Of a DNA stretch of 64,000 nucleotides, positions 43,342-53,364 are shown piece by piece. Position numbers and translations under genes: made by a program. Origin of the DNA: Salinimicrobium gaetbulicola (GTDB lineage: Bacteria > Bacteroidota > Bacteroidia > Flavobacteriales > Flavobacteriaceae); contig NZ_JBHTJP010000002.1 of NCBI RefSeq assembly GCF_042676025.1, positions 1-64,000 of the forward strand, in the 5' to 3' direction. Each line of letters starts with the position of its first letter. Positions within the stretch are counted from its first letter, which is position 1. The notes beneath the pieces were generated by a model, which did not search any database, was not told the DNA's origin, and was given only the letters and a program-made list of their open reading frames with translations.

Positions 43342-45120
43342 TTAATATTTCTCGTAGATATTATCGTAGAGATTCTGGTATATTTTGATGATGTTTCTTC
43401 TCTTCAGTTTCATGGTAGGAGTAAGGTGATCTCCTTCAATACTCCAGACATCAGGAGTAAGTTCGAATTTTTTCACTTTTTCCCAGCTTCCGAATTTCTG
43501 ATTATAGAAATCAACTTCTTCCTGGATTCGGGCAACAACTTGAGGATTAGCGATAAGTTCTTCATTAGACTCGCCTACCTCAATATGCTTGCGATGAGCC
43601 CATTCTCTCAAGAATTCAAAATTTGGCTGAATAAAGGCTGCCGGCATTTTTTCGCCTTCCCCAATGACCATGATCTCATCAATGAAACGAGACTGTTTCA
43701 TTTGGTTTTCAATCAGCTGCGGAGCTACATATTTTCCGCCGGAAGTCTTGAACATTTCTTTCTTACGATCTGTGATCTTAAGGAAGCCGTCTTTGTCAAG
43801 TTCCCCAATGTCACCCGTATGGAAATATCCGTCACTGTTTATTGCCTCACTTGTTTTTATAGGATCCTTATAATATCCTTTCATAACATTAGGCCCCTTA
43901 CAGAGGATCTCTCCGTCTTCGGCGATCTTCACATCTACGTCACTAAGTACCCTTCCTACCGTTCCAATTTTAAAACCGTGATTTCTTTGATCGTTCACAG
44001 CGATCACAGGAGAAGTTTCGGTTAAACCGTAACCTTCCATTACCGGAATTTCAGCTGCAGCAAAAACTCTGGCAAGACGCGGTTGCAGAGCAGCACTTCC
44101 TGAAACGATCAACTCAATATTTCCGCCTAATCCTTCTTTCCATTTTGAAAAGATCAGTTTACGCGCAAGGCTTAATTTAGTTTCATACCACCAGCCGTTC
44201 GCGCCGTATGGTTCATATTTTAATCCAAGTTCAACCGCCCAGAAGAAAAGTTTCTGTTTAATTCCACCAACGGTAGAACCTTTCGCGATGATCTTATCAT
44301 ATACCTTTTCAAGCAATCTTGGTACGGCAGAAATTACATGCGGCTTGACCTCTTTTAAGTTATCACTGATCTTATCAATTGATTCAGCGAAATGGACTGA
44401 TACACTATAATACTGGTATAGATACAGGATCATTCTTTCAAAAATGTGACATACAGGCAAAAAGCTGAGTGCTACATATTCTCCAAATGTAAAAGGGACT
44501 CTTTCTGAACTTAAGAGAACATCACTTACAATATTCTTATGTGTAAGCATAACCCCTTTAGGTCTTCCGGTAGTTCCAGAAGTATAGATTAGTGTGGCCA
44601 GATCGTCTTCTTTAACGGCATTTTTTCTAGCTTCAACTTCCTCCTGGTTAGATTTATCTTCTCCCATTTTGACGATCTCTTCCCAATTATCACATCCCGG
44701 GATCTCATCAAAGGAATACACGCCTTTTAATGCGGTATTTGCTTTTATCTTGTTAAGCTTGTCCAGTATCTCTTTATCTGAAACAAAACAATAAATAGAC
44801 TCACTATGATTGATCACATATTCGTAATCTTCTTCGGAAACAGTGGGGTAAATAGGCACATTCTGTGCTCCCAGCTGCAGGATCCCTATATCCATTACAT
44901 TCCATTCTGTCCTGTTGGTTGAAGAGATCACGGCGATCTTATCGTGTGGTTGAATACCCAGCCTTAATAAACCGCGACTTACCGCATTGGCTTTATCAAT
45001 ATATTCCTGGGATGATAGGGCTTCCCATTTACCGTCACGCTTTGTTACCAATGATTTTTCCAATGGTGCATTTTCCAGCTGAAAGTAGGGGAAATCAAAA
45101 AGTCTTTTTATTTCAGTCAT
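43342..45120 (-). CDS. fadD: Long-chain fatty-acid-CoA ligase (AMP-forming)
   Basis: This 592-residue ANL-superfamily enzyme activates fatty acids to acyl-CoA. The phosphate-binding loop reads LIYTSGTTGRPKGVMLTH. Later motifs are MEGYGLTETSPV, the hinge region GYFHTGDIGELDKDGFLKITDRKKE and a C-terminal LTPTMKLKRR. It resembles the eukaryote-like long-chain ligase (FAA/AcsL) group. It is separated from the fad operon by manA but should feed it. The upstream gap has no exact TAnnTTTG box. Confidence 0.93.
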   Translation of the reverse strand: MTEIKRLFDFPYFQLENAPLEKSLVTKRDGKWEALSSQEYIDKANAVSRGLLRLGIQPHDKIAVISSTNRTEWNVMDIGILQLGAQNVPIYPTVSEEDYEYVINHSESIYCFVSDKEILDKLNKIKANTALKGVYSFDEIPGCDNWEEIVKMGEDKSNQEEVEARKNAVKEDDLATLIYTSGTTGRPKGVMLTHKNIVSDVLLSSERVPFTFGEYVALSFLPVCHIFERMILYLYQYYSVSVHFAESIDKISDNLKEVKPHVISAVPRLLEKVYDKIIAKGSTVGGIKQKLFFWAVELGLKYEPYGANGWWYETKLSLARKLIFSKWKEGLGGNIELIVSGSAALQPRLARVFAAAEIPVMEGYGLTETSPVIAVNDQRNHGFKIGTVGRVLSDVDVKIAEDGEILCKGPNVMKGYYKDPIKTSEAINSDGYFHTGDIGELDKDGFLKITDRKKEMFKTSGGKYVAPQLIENQMKQSRFIDEIMVIGEGEKMPAAFIQPNFEFLREWAHRKHIEVGESNEELIANPQVVARIQEEVDFYNQKFGSWEKVKKFELTPDVWSIEGDHLTPTMKLKRRNIIKIYQNLYDNIYEKY

Positions 45121-45558
45121 TTATTCATTTATTACTATACGTGTCGCAAAATAGCAAAAGAAGCAGCGAATTCAAATTGTATTTTTCAAAATAATGAAAA
45201 TAAGCTTATTTATTTATCAAATTCATTCTTTTCTTAAAACCCAATTTTAAGACGGAATTTTTCTCAATGAAAGTATTCCCAGGTATTTAGAGTTCCGTCT
45301 GAAGGTTAATCTTTCAAGCTAAAACGACAATTAAAGATAAGAATTTGTATAGTTAATTGTTTGGAAGGCTGCAGGAACGGTATCTATCTAAAAATCAGGG
45401 TTTTTGCCTATTGTTTGTGTCCTGATAATCACATATTTTATATGGGCTTAAAAATCTCTCCGTGACCGGGCTCCCTGTTATCTTACTATCTGTTAGGTGG
45501 AAAAGACAGGTGTATAGAAAATTAACCATTCTAAATATTAATCAAAAACCAAAACATT
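45121..45558. other. Long intergenic region upstream of the acidic lipoprotein
   Basis: These 438 bp lie between divergent fadD and the lipoprotein gene. I see no gene, no exact TAnnTTTG promoter box, no terminator hairpin and no long repeat. It presumably holds both promoters and a leader for the lipoprotein gene. Confidence 0.5.
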
Positions 45559-47163
45559 ATGAAAACAATGAAAGTGTATTTCATGTTTCTTGGCATCCTG
45601 GCATTTTTATTTACTGCCTGTAGCAAAGAGGAAACCCAGCCGGGCTCTGAAACCAGTAAAGCTACCTTGACTTTTGGCGCGATAGTTCAGGACCTGGCAA
45701 ATAAATCTGCCAATAAGCAATCTATGGATGATATTCCCGCTTGCTCAGATGATGCTCCGGCATACGTTGAGATCATTCTTATGCAGGGAGATACAGAGAT
45801 TGTAGGTACTATGGAAGATCCTTTCAGGATTGACCTCGTGGCCGACCAATTATTTACCCAGGATGTACCTGAACTTGAGCTTGATCCCGGGAATTATTCC
45901 CTGACCCATTTCGCGGTTTACAACTCAACCGGAGATCTAATTTGGATTGCTCCAAAAAATGGAGGTGTTCTGGCTGAATTCCTTGATAAAGTACTTCCTT
46001 ATGACATTAGCCTTGGAGCAGGGGTGAAAAAATATGTAGATGTTTCGGTATTGTGTTTCGACGACCGGGATGTGAATCAATATGGATACCTTTTCTTTGA
46101 ATTGGAGGCCACTAAGCTTTTCGAATTTTGCTTCTTTGTGAATTACTGCGATGAAGATGGTCGTCATTATCCTGCCCGCTATTCAGTAGATGTTTCAATT
46201 GATGGAGAGCTGGTGATAATGGGAGAAGTGAATACTACGGGCACAAATAGTGACGGGGATTGGTATGCTGAACCCTTATGTTTACAATTGCCTGACTTAG
46301 CTGAATTTGATGACGATGAAGAATACCTGGATTATACCATCACTTTACTTGACTGGGAAGGTGTGTATGATGCTGATGAAATGACCCTCTCCGGAAGTCT
46401 TAGCAGGGAAGATGTAATGGAAAACTTTGATGGTGATGATAACGTGGATTATGAACATTTAAGGTTTGGCTGTGAAGACGGTGATGGGGAATTGCCTGAT
46501 GGAATCCCTGCTTTTGGAGATGCCACTTTCTCGAACCCTACAAATATTACCAATCCTTATTATGGACCGTCTGCTGACGCTTTCTATGAATATGAGGTTT
46601 ATGAAGTTGAAGACGGGGAAATAGGGGAAGAGGCAGTCGAAACCATTTGGATCGAACGACGAACAGAAACCAAGGAAGTGATGGGGATTATGACAGTGAT
46701 CCAGCATGATGTTGTGTACGTAGACGGAATAATAGTGGAAGATACAGATGACTGGTTGGCCCAGGATAATTCCGGAAACCTTTGGTATATGGGTGAACTT
46801 TCCAAGAATTATGATGAAATGGGAAATTTTATCGATGACGAAGGTTCCTGGGAAGCAGGTGTTGATGGTGCTCTTCCCGGATACTGGCTGCCTGCAGATC
46901 CTATTGTGGACCAATTCTATTACCAGGAATATTACCAAGGCGAAGCTGAGGATTATGCTGAAGTAATCGCTGTAGGGGAAACTGTTGAGGTGAATGGTGT
47001 TACCTATGAAAATGTTTTGAAAACCCGCGACGTTAATCCATTTGAACCGGAAGTCTTTGAATATAAATATTACGCTTCAGGAACCGGTCTCATAAAAGAA
47101 GAAGCTTATGAAGACGGAGAACTTGTAGAAATAGTTGTTTTAACAGCTATCGCGATGGAATAA
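45559..47163 (+). CDS. Large acidic lipoprotein of unknown function
   Basis: This 534-residue protein has a signal peptide and lipobox (FTAC, Cys21), so it is probably on the outer membrane. The mature protein is very rich in Asp and Glu. Residues of about 30-270 look like beta-sandwich sequence with paired cysteines, as in DUF4382-like surface proteins. Residues of about 315-534 carry a separate, widespread module marked by DDWLAQDNSGNLWYMGE, then GSWEAGVDGALPGYWLPADP and a late EYKYYASGTGLIKEE. I know no function for that module. The gene stands alone behind a long upstream region and is followed by a hairpin. Confidence 0.85.
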   Translation: MKTMKVYFMFLGILAFLFTACSKEETQPGSETSKATLTFGAIVQDLANKSANKQSMDDIPACSDDAPAYVEIILMQGDTEIVGTMEDPFRIDLVADQLFTQDVPELELDPGNYSLTHFAVYNSTGDLIWIAPKNGGVLAEFLDKVLPYDISLGAGVKKYVDVSVLCFDDRDVNQYGYLFFELEATKLFEFCFFVNYCDEDGRHYPARYSVDVSIDGELVIMGEVNTTGTNSDGDWYAEPLCLQLPDLAEFDDDEEYLDYTITLLDWEGVYDADEMTLSGSLSREDVMENFDGDDNVDYEHLRFGCEDGDGELPDGIPAFGDATFSNPTNITNPYYGPSADAFYEYEVYEVEDGEIGEEAVETIWIERRTETKEVMGIMTVIQHDVVYVDGIIVEDTDDWLAQDNSGNLWYMGELSKNYDEMGNFIDDEGSWEAGVDGALPGYWLPADPIVDQFYYQEYYQGEAEDYAEVIAVGETVEVNGVTYENVLKTRDVNPFEPEVFEYKYYASGTGLIKEEAYEDGELVEIVVLTAIAME

Positions 47164-47181
47164 TTGTTCTCCTGAATGAAT

Positions 47182-47216
47182 AAAAAAAGCTCCTGATCTT
47201 TGCGGTCAGGAGCTTT
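47182..47216. terminator. Terminator between the lipoprotein gene and purL
   Basis: Arms AAAGCTCCTGA (47186-47196) and TCAGGAGCTTT (47206-47216) pair perfectly. The T7 run lies on the minus strand, so it mainly serves purL. Confidence 0.85.
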
Positions 47217-47230
47217 ATGTTTTAGGGATA

Positions 47231-50200
47231 TTATTGGTGTTTTTCCAACCATTTTCTGGCGTTCACCAAAGCTTCTACCCATGGAGAAACTTCGTCACTT
47301 CTGTGTTTTGGATAGTGAGCCCAGTTCCAGGGGAAAGTAGATCTTTCCAGGTGAGGCATCATGGCCAGGTGTCTTCCGTCATCACTTACGATCATTGCCG
47401 CATTGTGATGCGAACCATTTGGGTTGGCAGGATAATCATCGTATCCATACTCTCCTATGATATTGTAGCGCTCTTTCTCATATGGGAAACTGAATTTTCC
47501 TTCTCCGTGGGCAGCCCAGATTCCCAGCCTGCTTCCGGATAATGAATGCATCATTACCGAATTGTTTGCTGCGATCTCCATGTTGGTGAAAGTACACTCG
47601 AACTTATGAGATTCGTTGTGCAGCATTTTTGGCTTTTCTTCATGGTCAGGGTGAATTAAACCGAGTTCCATAAATAGTTGACATCCGTTACAAACTCCCA
47701 GTGACAGCGTGTTTTCTCTCGCGAAGAAATTGTCAAGCGCCGTTTTGGCTTTTTCGTTGTATAGGAAAGCTCCGGCCCAGCCTTTTGCACTTCCCAGTAC
47801 ATCTGAATTGGAGAATCCTCCAACCGCTGTGATGAACTGAATGTCTTCCAGGGTTTCTCTTCCCGTAATTAGGTCGGTCATGTGAACGTCTTTCACGTCA
47901 AAACCGGCAAGATCCATGGCGTAAGCCATTTCTCGTTCAGAATTTGAACCTTTCTCACGAATGATGGCAGCCTTTATTCTTGGTTTTGAAGGATCGATCT
48001 TCGGAAGTTTTCCGTCGAAGTTCTCGGGGAATTTAAAATGCAACGGCTGCTTCGCGTAATTTCTGTAACGCTCTGCCGCGATATCTCTTCCGCTTTGTTT
48101 CTGGTCTAATAGGTAAGAAGTCTTTGACCAGGTATCGCGCAAGGCAGGGATATTGAATTCCAGTTCCTCTTTTCCGTTTTTAAGACTAAGGGTCTCGCCG
48201 GAAGTTACTTTTCCTATTTTTAAATATTCAACCTTGTTATTCTCTAAAATGTCTTCTACGGAAGCATTTTTAGACTGGAATACAATTCCGCAGTTCTCCG
48301 CGAAAAGCATTTTTACAGTATCTGTTTCGTTTAATCCTGAAAGATCTAAATTGGCAGCAAGATCAACATCGGCAAAACACATTTCCAAAAGGGTAGTGAT
48401 CAATCCTCCTGAAGCCACATCATGCCCCGCAAGGATCAGGTCTTTTTTGATCAACTCCTGCATTGCATTGAATGCAGTCGCGAATTTTTTGTCATCCTGA
48501 ATTGTCGGAGCTTCGGTTCCCACCTTATTAAGGATCTGTGCAAAAGAAGAACCTCCCAGTTTAAAGGAATCCTGAGATAAGTTGATATAATAAATGTCTC
48601 CCCCGTCTTTTTGAAGGACCGGTTCAACCACTTTTGTAATATTATCGCAGTGTCCCGCCGCAGAAATGATCACCGTGCCCGGTGCCAGCACGTTCCCGTC
48701 TTCGTAACGCTGTTTCATGGAAAGGGAATCCTTTCCGGTAGGTACATTTATTCCCAGGGAAATCGCGAAGTCTGAAACTCCCTGCACGGCTTCGTATAAT
48801 CTCGCGTCTTCTCCTTCATTGTTACAAGGCCACATCCAGTTTGCAGAAAGTGAAATAGATTTCAATCCTTTTTCAAGAGGTGCCCAGACAATATTGGAAA
48901 GTGCTTCGGCAATTGAATTTTTAGAACCTGCAACAGGATCGATCAGAGCAGAAACAGGGGAGTGGCCAATTGACGTGGCGACTCCTTCTTTTCCTTTATA
49001 ATCCAGGGCCATTACCCCGCAGTTGTTCAAAGGTAATTGTAACGGCCCGGCAGTTTGTTGTTTGGCAACCTTTCCGGTCACACAACGGTCAACCTTATTT
49101 GTTAACCAGTCTTTTGAACCAACGGCTTCAAGTTGTAATACCATGTTGAGGTACTCATGAAGATCCTCCTCATAATATTCAAGACCGGCATATTTTCTGT
49201 CGATCGTCTTATCTTTCATGATCATCTTTGGAGAACTTCCAAACATATCACCCAGCGCCAGGTCCATTGGTTTAGCACCTGTCTTTTTGCTTTCAAAGGT
49301 GAACTGTCGATCTTCGGTCACTTCTCCAACAGCGTAGAGAGGAGTTCGTTCTCTCTCGGCGATCTTCTTCATGGTCTCAAGATCTTTTTCAGAAATGATC
49401 AATCCCATTCGTTCCTGAGATTCATTTCCTATAATTTCCTTAGCGGAAAGAGTAGGGTCTCCCACAGGTAATTTGTCAAGGTCGATATTTCCTCCTGTAT
49501 CTTCTACAAGTTCGCTCAGGCAATTCAAGTGTCCTCCCGCACCGTGATCATGGATCGAAACGATCGGGTTTTTATCTGCTTCTACCATTGCGCGAATAGT
49601 GTTCGCTGCACGTTTTTGCATTTCAGGATTGGAACGTTGGATGGCGTTCAGCTCAATTCCGCTGCTGAATTCTCCTGTGTCGGCGGAAGAAACCGCGGCT
49701 CCACCCATTCCGATTCTGTAATTTTCTCCTCCCAGCACTACGATCTTATCTCCTTTTTTAGGAACGTCCTTGATCGCCTGGTCGGCTTTTCCGTAACCAA
49801 TTCCTCCGGCCATCATGATCACTTTGTCATATCCAAGGGCACGGCTGTTCTCTGAATGCTCAAAAGTAAGTACAGACCCCGTGATTAGAGGCTGCCCGAA
49901 TTTATTTCCGAAGTCTGAAGCTCCATTAGAAGCCTTGATCAAAATATCCATTGGAGTCTGGTACAGCCAGGGGCGTTCAGGAAATGCTTTTTCCCACGAC
50001 CTGTTCTCTTCCAGGCGGGAATAAGAAGTCATGTAAACGGCGGTCCCCGCAAGCGGCAAAGAACCTTTTCCTCCTGCAAGCCTGTCGCGAATTTCACCCC
50101 CGCTGCCGGTAGCAGCACCGTTGAAAGGTTCAACAGTAGTAGGGAAGTTATGGGTTTCAGCTTTCAGGGAGATAACCGAGTCAAAATCTGACTTTTTATA

Positions 50201-50896
50201 GTAATCAGGTTTATCAGCTGTTTTAGGCGCGAATTGCTCCACCCTCGGGCCTTTTACGAAAGCCACATTATCTTTATATGCAGAAACTATTTCGTTCGGA
50301 TTTTCTTCCGAAGTTTTTCTAATGAGTTTAAACAGGGAAGCTGGTTTCTCCTTGCCATCTATCACAAAGGTCCCGTTGAAGATTTTATGGCGGCAGTGTT
50401 CAGAGTTCACCTGTGAAAATCCGAAGACTTCAGAATCTGTAAGGTTTCTTCCTATGCGTTCAGCAAGTTTTTCAAGGTATTGAACTTCTTCGGCATTTAA
50501 AGCCAGCCCTTCTTTTTCGTTATAAGCAGCAATGTCTTCAACCTCAATAATAGCCTCCGGCTCAATATCAATGGTAAATATCTTTTGGTCAAGACCGTCA
50601 TATTTTTGAGACAGCATAGGGTCAAAATCGTGATAGTGCTCATCGACCTTATAAAACTCCTCGATACGCCGAATACCTTCAATTCCCATATTCTGGGTGA
50701 TCTCCACGGCATTGGTACTCCAGGGAGTAACCATTGCGGCACGGGGACCAACAAAAAAATCTGCCAGGGCAGATTTCTCTAAGTATTGTGCGTTTCCAAA
50801 AAGCCAGTCTAATTTGGCAATGTTTTCAGCCGAAAGTGATTTATACGTCTCTACCGCATAAACCTTGTTAGGATGATTTCCGAAGAATAGGATCAT
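47231..50896 (-). CDS. purL: Phosphoribosylformylglycinamidine synthase, large single-chain form
   Basis: This 1221-residue enzyme forms FGAM from FGAR, ATP and glutamine in purine synthesis. It is the long single-chain type. An N-terminal PurS-like part is followed by the ATP-binding synthase halves (for example SLKAETHNFPTTVEPFNGAATGSGG and ISIHDHGAGGH-type loops) and a C-terminal glutaminase with the nucleophile in LGVCNGCQLF and the catalytic His in AAHGEGKF. The first residues (MILFFGNHPNKVYAVET) are typical. It is a single gene with its own promoter box. Confidence 0.96.
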   Translation of the reverse strand: MILFFGNHPNKVYAVETYKSLSAENIAKLDWLFGNAQYLEKSALADFFVGPRAAMVTPWSTNAVEITQNMGIEGIRRIEEFYKVDEHYHDFDPMLSQKYDGLDQKIFTIDIEPEAIIEVEDIAAYNEKEGLALNAEEVQYLEKLAERIGRNLTDSEVFGFSQVNSEHCRHKIFNGTFVIDGKEKPASLFKLIRKTSEENPNEIVSAYKDNVAFVKGPRVEQFAPKTADKPDYYKKSDFDSVISLKAETHNFPTTVEPFNGAATGSGGEIRDRLAGGKGSLPLAGTAVYMTSYSRLEENRSWEKAFPERPWLYQTPMDILIKASNGASDFGNKFGQPLITGSVLTFEHSENSRALGYDKVIMMAGGIGYGKADQAIKDVPKKGDKIVVLGGENYRIGMGGAAVSSADTGEFSSGIELNAIQRSNPEMQKRAANTIRAMVEADKNPIVSIHDHGAGGHLNCLSELVEDTGGNIDLDKLPVGDPTLSAKEIIGNESQERMGLIISEKDLETMKKIAERERTPLYAVGEVTEDRQFTFESKKTGAKPMDLALGDMFGSSPKMIMKDKTIDRKYAGLEYYEEDLHEYLNMVLQLEAVGSKDWLTNKVDRCVTGKVAKQQTAGPLQLPLNNCGVMALDYKGKEGVATSIGHSPVSALIDPVAGSKNSIAEALSNIVWAPLEKGLKSISLSANWMWPCNNEGEDARLYEAVQGVSDFAISLGINVPTGKDSLSMKQRYEDGNVLAPGTVIISAAGHCDNITKVVEPVLQKDGGDIYYINLSQDSFKLGGSSFAQILNKVGTEAPTIQDDKKFATAFNAMQELIKKDLILAGHDVASGGLITTLLEMCFADVDLAANLDLSGLNETDTVKMLFAENCGIVFQSKNASVEDILENNKVEYLKIGKVTSGETLSLKNGKEELEFNIPALRDTWSKTSYLLDQKQSGRDIAAERYRNYAKQPLHFKFPENFDGKLPKIDPSKPRIKAAIIREKGSNSEREMAYAMDLAGFDVKDVHMTDLITGRETLEDIQFITAVGGFSNSDVLGSAKGWAGAFLYNEKAKTALDNFFARENTLSLGVCNGCQLFMELGLIHPDHEEKPKMLHNESHKFECTFTNMEIAANNSVMMHSLSGSRLGIWAAHGEGKFSFPYEKERYNIIGEYGYDDYPANPNGSHHNAAMIVSDDGRHLAMMPHLERSTFPWNWAHYPKHRSDEVSPWVEALVNARKWLEKHQ

Positions 50897-50924
50897 TCTG
50901 GGATAGTTTTGTGTTGTTGAGGCG

Positions 50925-50932
50925 CAAATTTA
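50925..50932 (-). promoter_or_regulatory. Bacteroidota -7 box (TAAATTTG) for purL
   Basis: The minus strand has an exact TAnnTTTG match 28 bp before the purL start. No clear -33 element was seen. Confidence 0.5.
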
Positions 50933-50968
50933 CATTTTTTTTGAATGATATGCAGGCCAGCTTGAATC

Positions 50969-51013
50969 AAAAAAGCCTCAAATTTACCTCTTTGAAAAAG
51001 GTGAATTTGAGGC
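50969..51013 (-). terminator. Terminator after the rRNA methyltransferase gene
   Basis: Arms GCCTCAAATT (50975-50984) and AATTTGAGGC (51004-51013) plus an inner ACC/GGT make a long hairpin. On the minus strand it runs into T6, downstream of the gene ending at 51035. Confidence 0.85.
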
Positions 51014-51034
51014 CTGGAATATTAGTTCTTAGAA

Positions 51035-52246
51035 TTATTTCTTTTCCAGCAGGGCCATGTAAAATCCGTCAAAACCGGTTTCACTTGACAGGATCTTTTC
51101 TTCCTTTTTAAGGCTGAAACTCTTTCCTTCTTCAGATTTTAGGAATTTTTGTACCTGTTCCTGGTTTTCTGAAGGGAGGACAGAACAGGTGGCGTACACC
51201 AATTTTCCGCCGTCTTTAACGATCCTGGAGTATTGTTTTAGAATTTCTTCCTGGGTTTTCTTTATGTTCTCCATGAACTCCGGTTGCAGTTTCCACTTGG
51301 CATCAGGGTTACGGCTAAGAACACCAAGTCCGCTACAGGGAGCATCAATTAGAACACGGTCAGCGCTTCCGTAAAGTTTTTTTATCACTTTAGAAGATTC
51401 AATTTCCCGCGGGTCAATATTATGAGCTCCGGCACGACGGGCACGTCTTTTTAATTCCTTTAGTTTGTTGCCATAAATATCTGTCGCTACCAACTGACCT
51501 TTATTTTCCATTAAGGCCGCCAAATGAAGGGTTTTTCCCCCGGCACCAGCACAGGTGTCAACCACGCGCATTCCCGGTTCCACTTCAAGGAATTCAGCCA
51601 CCTTTTGCGATGAAGCATCCTGTACCTCAAAAAAGCCGTTTTTGAAGGCTTCTGTTTTGAAGACATTCGCACGCTCCTTTAGCCGTAAAGCGTCAGGATA
51701 TCCGGCGATGGATTCGGTTTCGATTCCTTCTTTCTGAAGTTCTTTCTGAAGTTTCTCCTTCGTGGTCTTTATAGTGTTGGTCCTTAAAATTACAGGTGCC
51801 TGCTCGTTCAAAGCGTGCAATTCCTTCTCCCACAATTCTTCTCCCAGTTCTTTTACTCCCAATTCATCCAACCAGTCCGGAACAGATTCACGGTATTTCC
51901 TGATCTTGCTCAACTCATCAAATTTTCCTTTGATACGTCGGGTAGGGGTAGGTTCTATTTGTTTCCAGTCAGGCAATTCAATACCTCGTAAAGTCGCCCA
52001 AACCGCGAATAATCTGAATAGATTCTCTCTTGAATAAGGCGCTTTTACTTCGGCTATTTCAGAATACAGCCTTTTCCAGCGTACTATGTCGTACGTGGTT
52101 TCGGCAATAAAGCTTCTGTCTCGAGAGCCCCAGCGTTTGTCGCGTTTCAGGGTTTTCGCGATCACCTTATCGGCATAACCCCCTTCATTAAAAATTTCTC
52201 CAAGTGCATCGACGGTTGCGAAGACCAGATTCCTGTATAAGCGCAT
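51035..52246 (-). CDS. RsmB/NOP2-family RNA cytosine-5 methyltransferase
   Basis: This 403-residue SAM-dependent methyltransferase should modify a cytosine in ribosomal RNA. The N-terminal NusB-like helical part (to about 130) precedes the Rossmann domain. SAM motif I is VVDTCAGAGGKTLHLA. The two catalytic cysteines appear in IDAPCSGLGVLSRNPDAKW (motif IV) and VYATCSVLPSENQEQV (motif VI). RsmB or RsmF specificity cannot be separated by eye. It is divergent from a lipoprotein gene, with promoter boxes for both in the gap. Confidence 0.92.
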   Translation of the reverse strand: MRLYRNLVFATVDALGEIFNEGGYADKVIAKTLKRDKRWGSRDRSFIAETTYDIVRWKRLYSEIAEVKAPYSRENLFRLFAVWATLRGIELPDWKQIEPTPTRRIKGKFDELSKIRKYRESVPDWLDELGVKELGEELWEKELHALNEQAPVILRTNTIKTTKEKLQKELQKEGIETESIAGYPDALRLKERANVFKTEAFKNGFFEVQDASSQKVAEFLEVEPGMRVVDTCAGAGGKTLHLAALMENKGQLVATDIYGNKLKELKRRARRAGAHNIDPREIESSKVIKKLYGSADRVLIDAPCSGLGVLSRNPDAKWKLQPEFMENIKKTQEEILKQYSRIVKDGGKLVYATCSVLPSENQEQVQKFLKSEEGKSFSLKKEEKILSSETGFDGFYMALLEKK

Positions 52247-52264
52247 AAAATTTGTTTAAAGCTG

Positions 52265-52272
52265 CAAAGGTA
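52265..52272 (-). promoter_or_regulatory. Bacteroidota -7 box (TACCTTTG) for the methyltransferase
   Basis: The minus strand has an exact TAnnTTTG match 18 bp before the start at 52246. Confidence 0.5.
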
Positions 52273-52296
52273 CGGTTTTTTGACTTCGGAAAAATC

Positions 52297-52304
52297 TATC
52301 TTTA
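52297..52304 (+). promoter_or_regulatory. Probable -7 box (TATCTTTA) for the YCF48-like gene
   Basis: This differs from TAnnTTTG only at the last base and lies 16 bp before the ATG at 52321. A TTTTG stands 14 bp upstream, a shorter spacing than usual. Confidence 0.35.
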
Positions 52305-52320
52305 CAGGCAAATTCTTAAT

Positions 52321-53364
52321 ATGAGAAAACTATTTTACCTCTTTGCACTTAGTTTAATTGCTTGTAATTCAAATGAAAAAGAATCGAAGCAGCCTTCGAC
52401 TTTTTCTGAAGTGGATATACAAACGCTTCTGGAAGACTCGGTAAGCATCAGGGCGATCGAAATTATGGGTGGTGGTGTGGCTTTCGCGGGCTCCAACGGA
52501 TATTACGGATTTTATAATTCCGCAGAGAATCAGGTTAAAATAAACCGCCAGCAACATGATTCGCTTTATCCTGAATTCAGAGCTGTGGCTTCCACTGCCA
52601 ATGATTTTTTCATGTTAAGTGTTGCAAATCCGGCATTGTTGTATAAAACCGGGGAAAGCGGTCAGATGGAACTGGTCTATAAAGAGGAGAACGAAAAAGT
52701 TTTTTATGACTCCATGACCTTTTGGAATGATGAGGAGGGAATTGCCATGGGTGATCCTGTGGAGAATTGTCTTTCTGTAATCATAACCCGGGACGGAGGG
52801 AATTCCTGGAACAAATTATCCTGTGACCAACTGCCTGAAGCAGCTGAAGGGGAAGCGGCTTTTGCAGCAAGTAACTCTAATATCGCCGTAGAAGGAGATA
52901 ATACCTGGATCATTTCGGGAGGGATGAAATCAAGAGTGTTCTTTAGCCCCGATAAAGGTGAAACCTGGGAAGTTTTTGAAACCCCTTTGGTTCAGGGTGA
53001 AAGTACGAAAGGTGCCTATTCATTAGACTTCTATGATGAAAATAATGGGATCATGATTGGAGGAGATTATACAGCTCCTGAAGGAAATACCGCGAACAAG
53101 GCCATTACGAAAGATGGTGGGAAGACATGGACTTTGATCAGTGATGGTAAAGGACCCGGCTATAAGAGCAGTGTTCGTTTTGTGCCTGGGAAAGATGCCA
53201 AAGAAATTGTTGCCGTGGGATTTACCGGAATTTCTTATTCTTATGACGGAGGTGAAAGCTGGGACGAACTTTCCAGGGAAGGATTTTATACCATCAGGTT
53301 TCTTAACGATTCAATTGCCTATGCAGCCGGAAAGAATAGGCTCGCAAAGCTTAGGTTTAAATAA
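52321..53364 (+). CDS. YCF48/BNR-repeat beta-propeller lipoprotein
   Basis: This 347-residue protein has a lipobox (LIAC, Cys15). It is built of beta-propeller repeats with Asp-box-like turns: ITRDGGNSWNKL, SPDKGETWEVF, ITKDGGKTWTLI and YSYDGGESWDEL. This is the BNR/YCF48 (Hcf136-like) pattern also found in proteins annotated as oxidoreductases or sialidase-like. No enzymatic residues can be assigned, so a surface binding or assembly role is as likely. I chose the ATG at 52321, which gives a clean signal peptide; the open frame extends to 52252. Confidence 0.88.
   Translation: MRKLFYLFALSLIACNSNEKESKQPSTFSEVDIQTLLEDSVSIRAIEIMGGGVAFAGSNGYYGFYNSAENQVKINRQQHDSLYPEFRAVASTANDFFMLSVANPALLYKTGESGQMELVYKEENEKVFYDSMTFWNDEEGIAMGDPVENCLSVIITRDGGNSWNKLSCDQLPEAAEGEAAFAASNSNIAVEGDNTWIISGGMKSRVFFSPDKGETWEVFETPLVQGESTKGAYSLDFYDENNGIMIGGDYTAPEGNTANKAITKDGGKTWTLISDGKGPGYKSSVRFVPGKDAKEIVAVGFTGISYSYDGGESWDELSREGFYTIRFLNDSIAYAAGKNRLAKLRFK

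Noticed and set aside
43282..44025. 247-codon open frame antisense to the end of fadD
   Set aside because: Although long, it begins inside the terminator hairpin, is Phe/Ile-rich without a family pattern, and lies fully opposite conserved fadD motifs.
46459..46938. 159-codon open frame antisense to the acidic lipoprotein
   Set aside because: It is the complement of Asp/Glu-rich codons, with no start context or family features.
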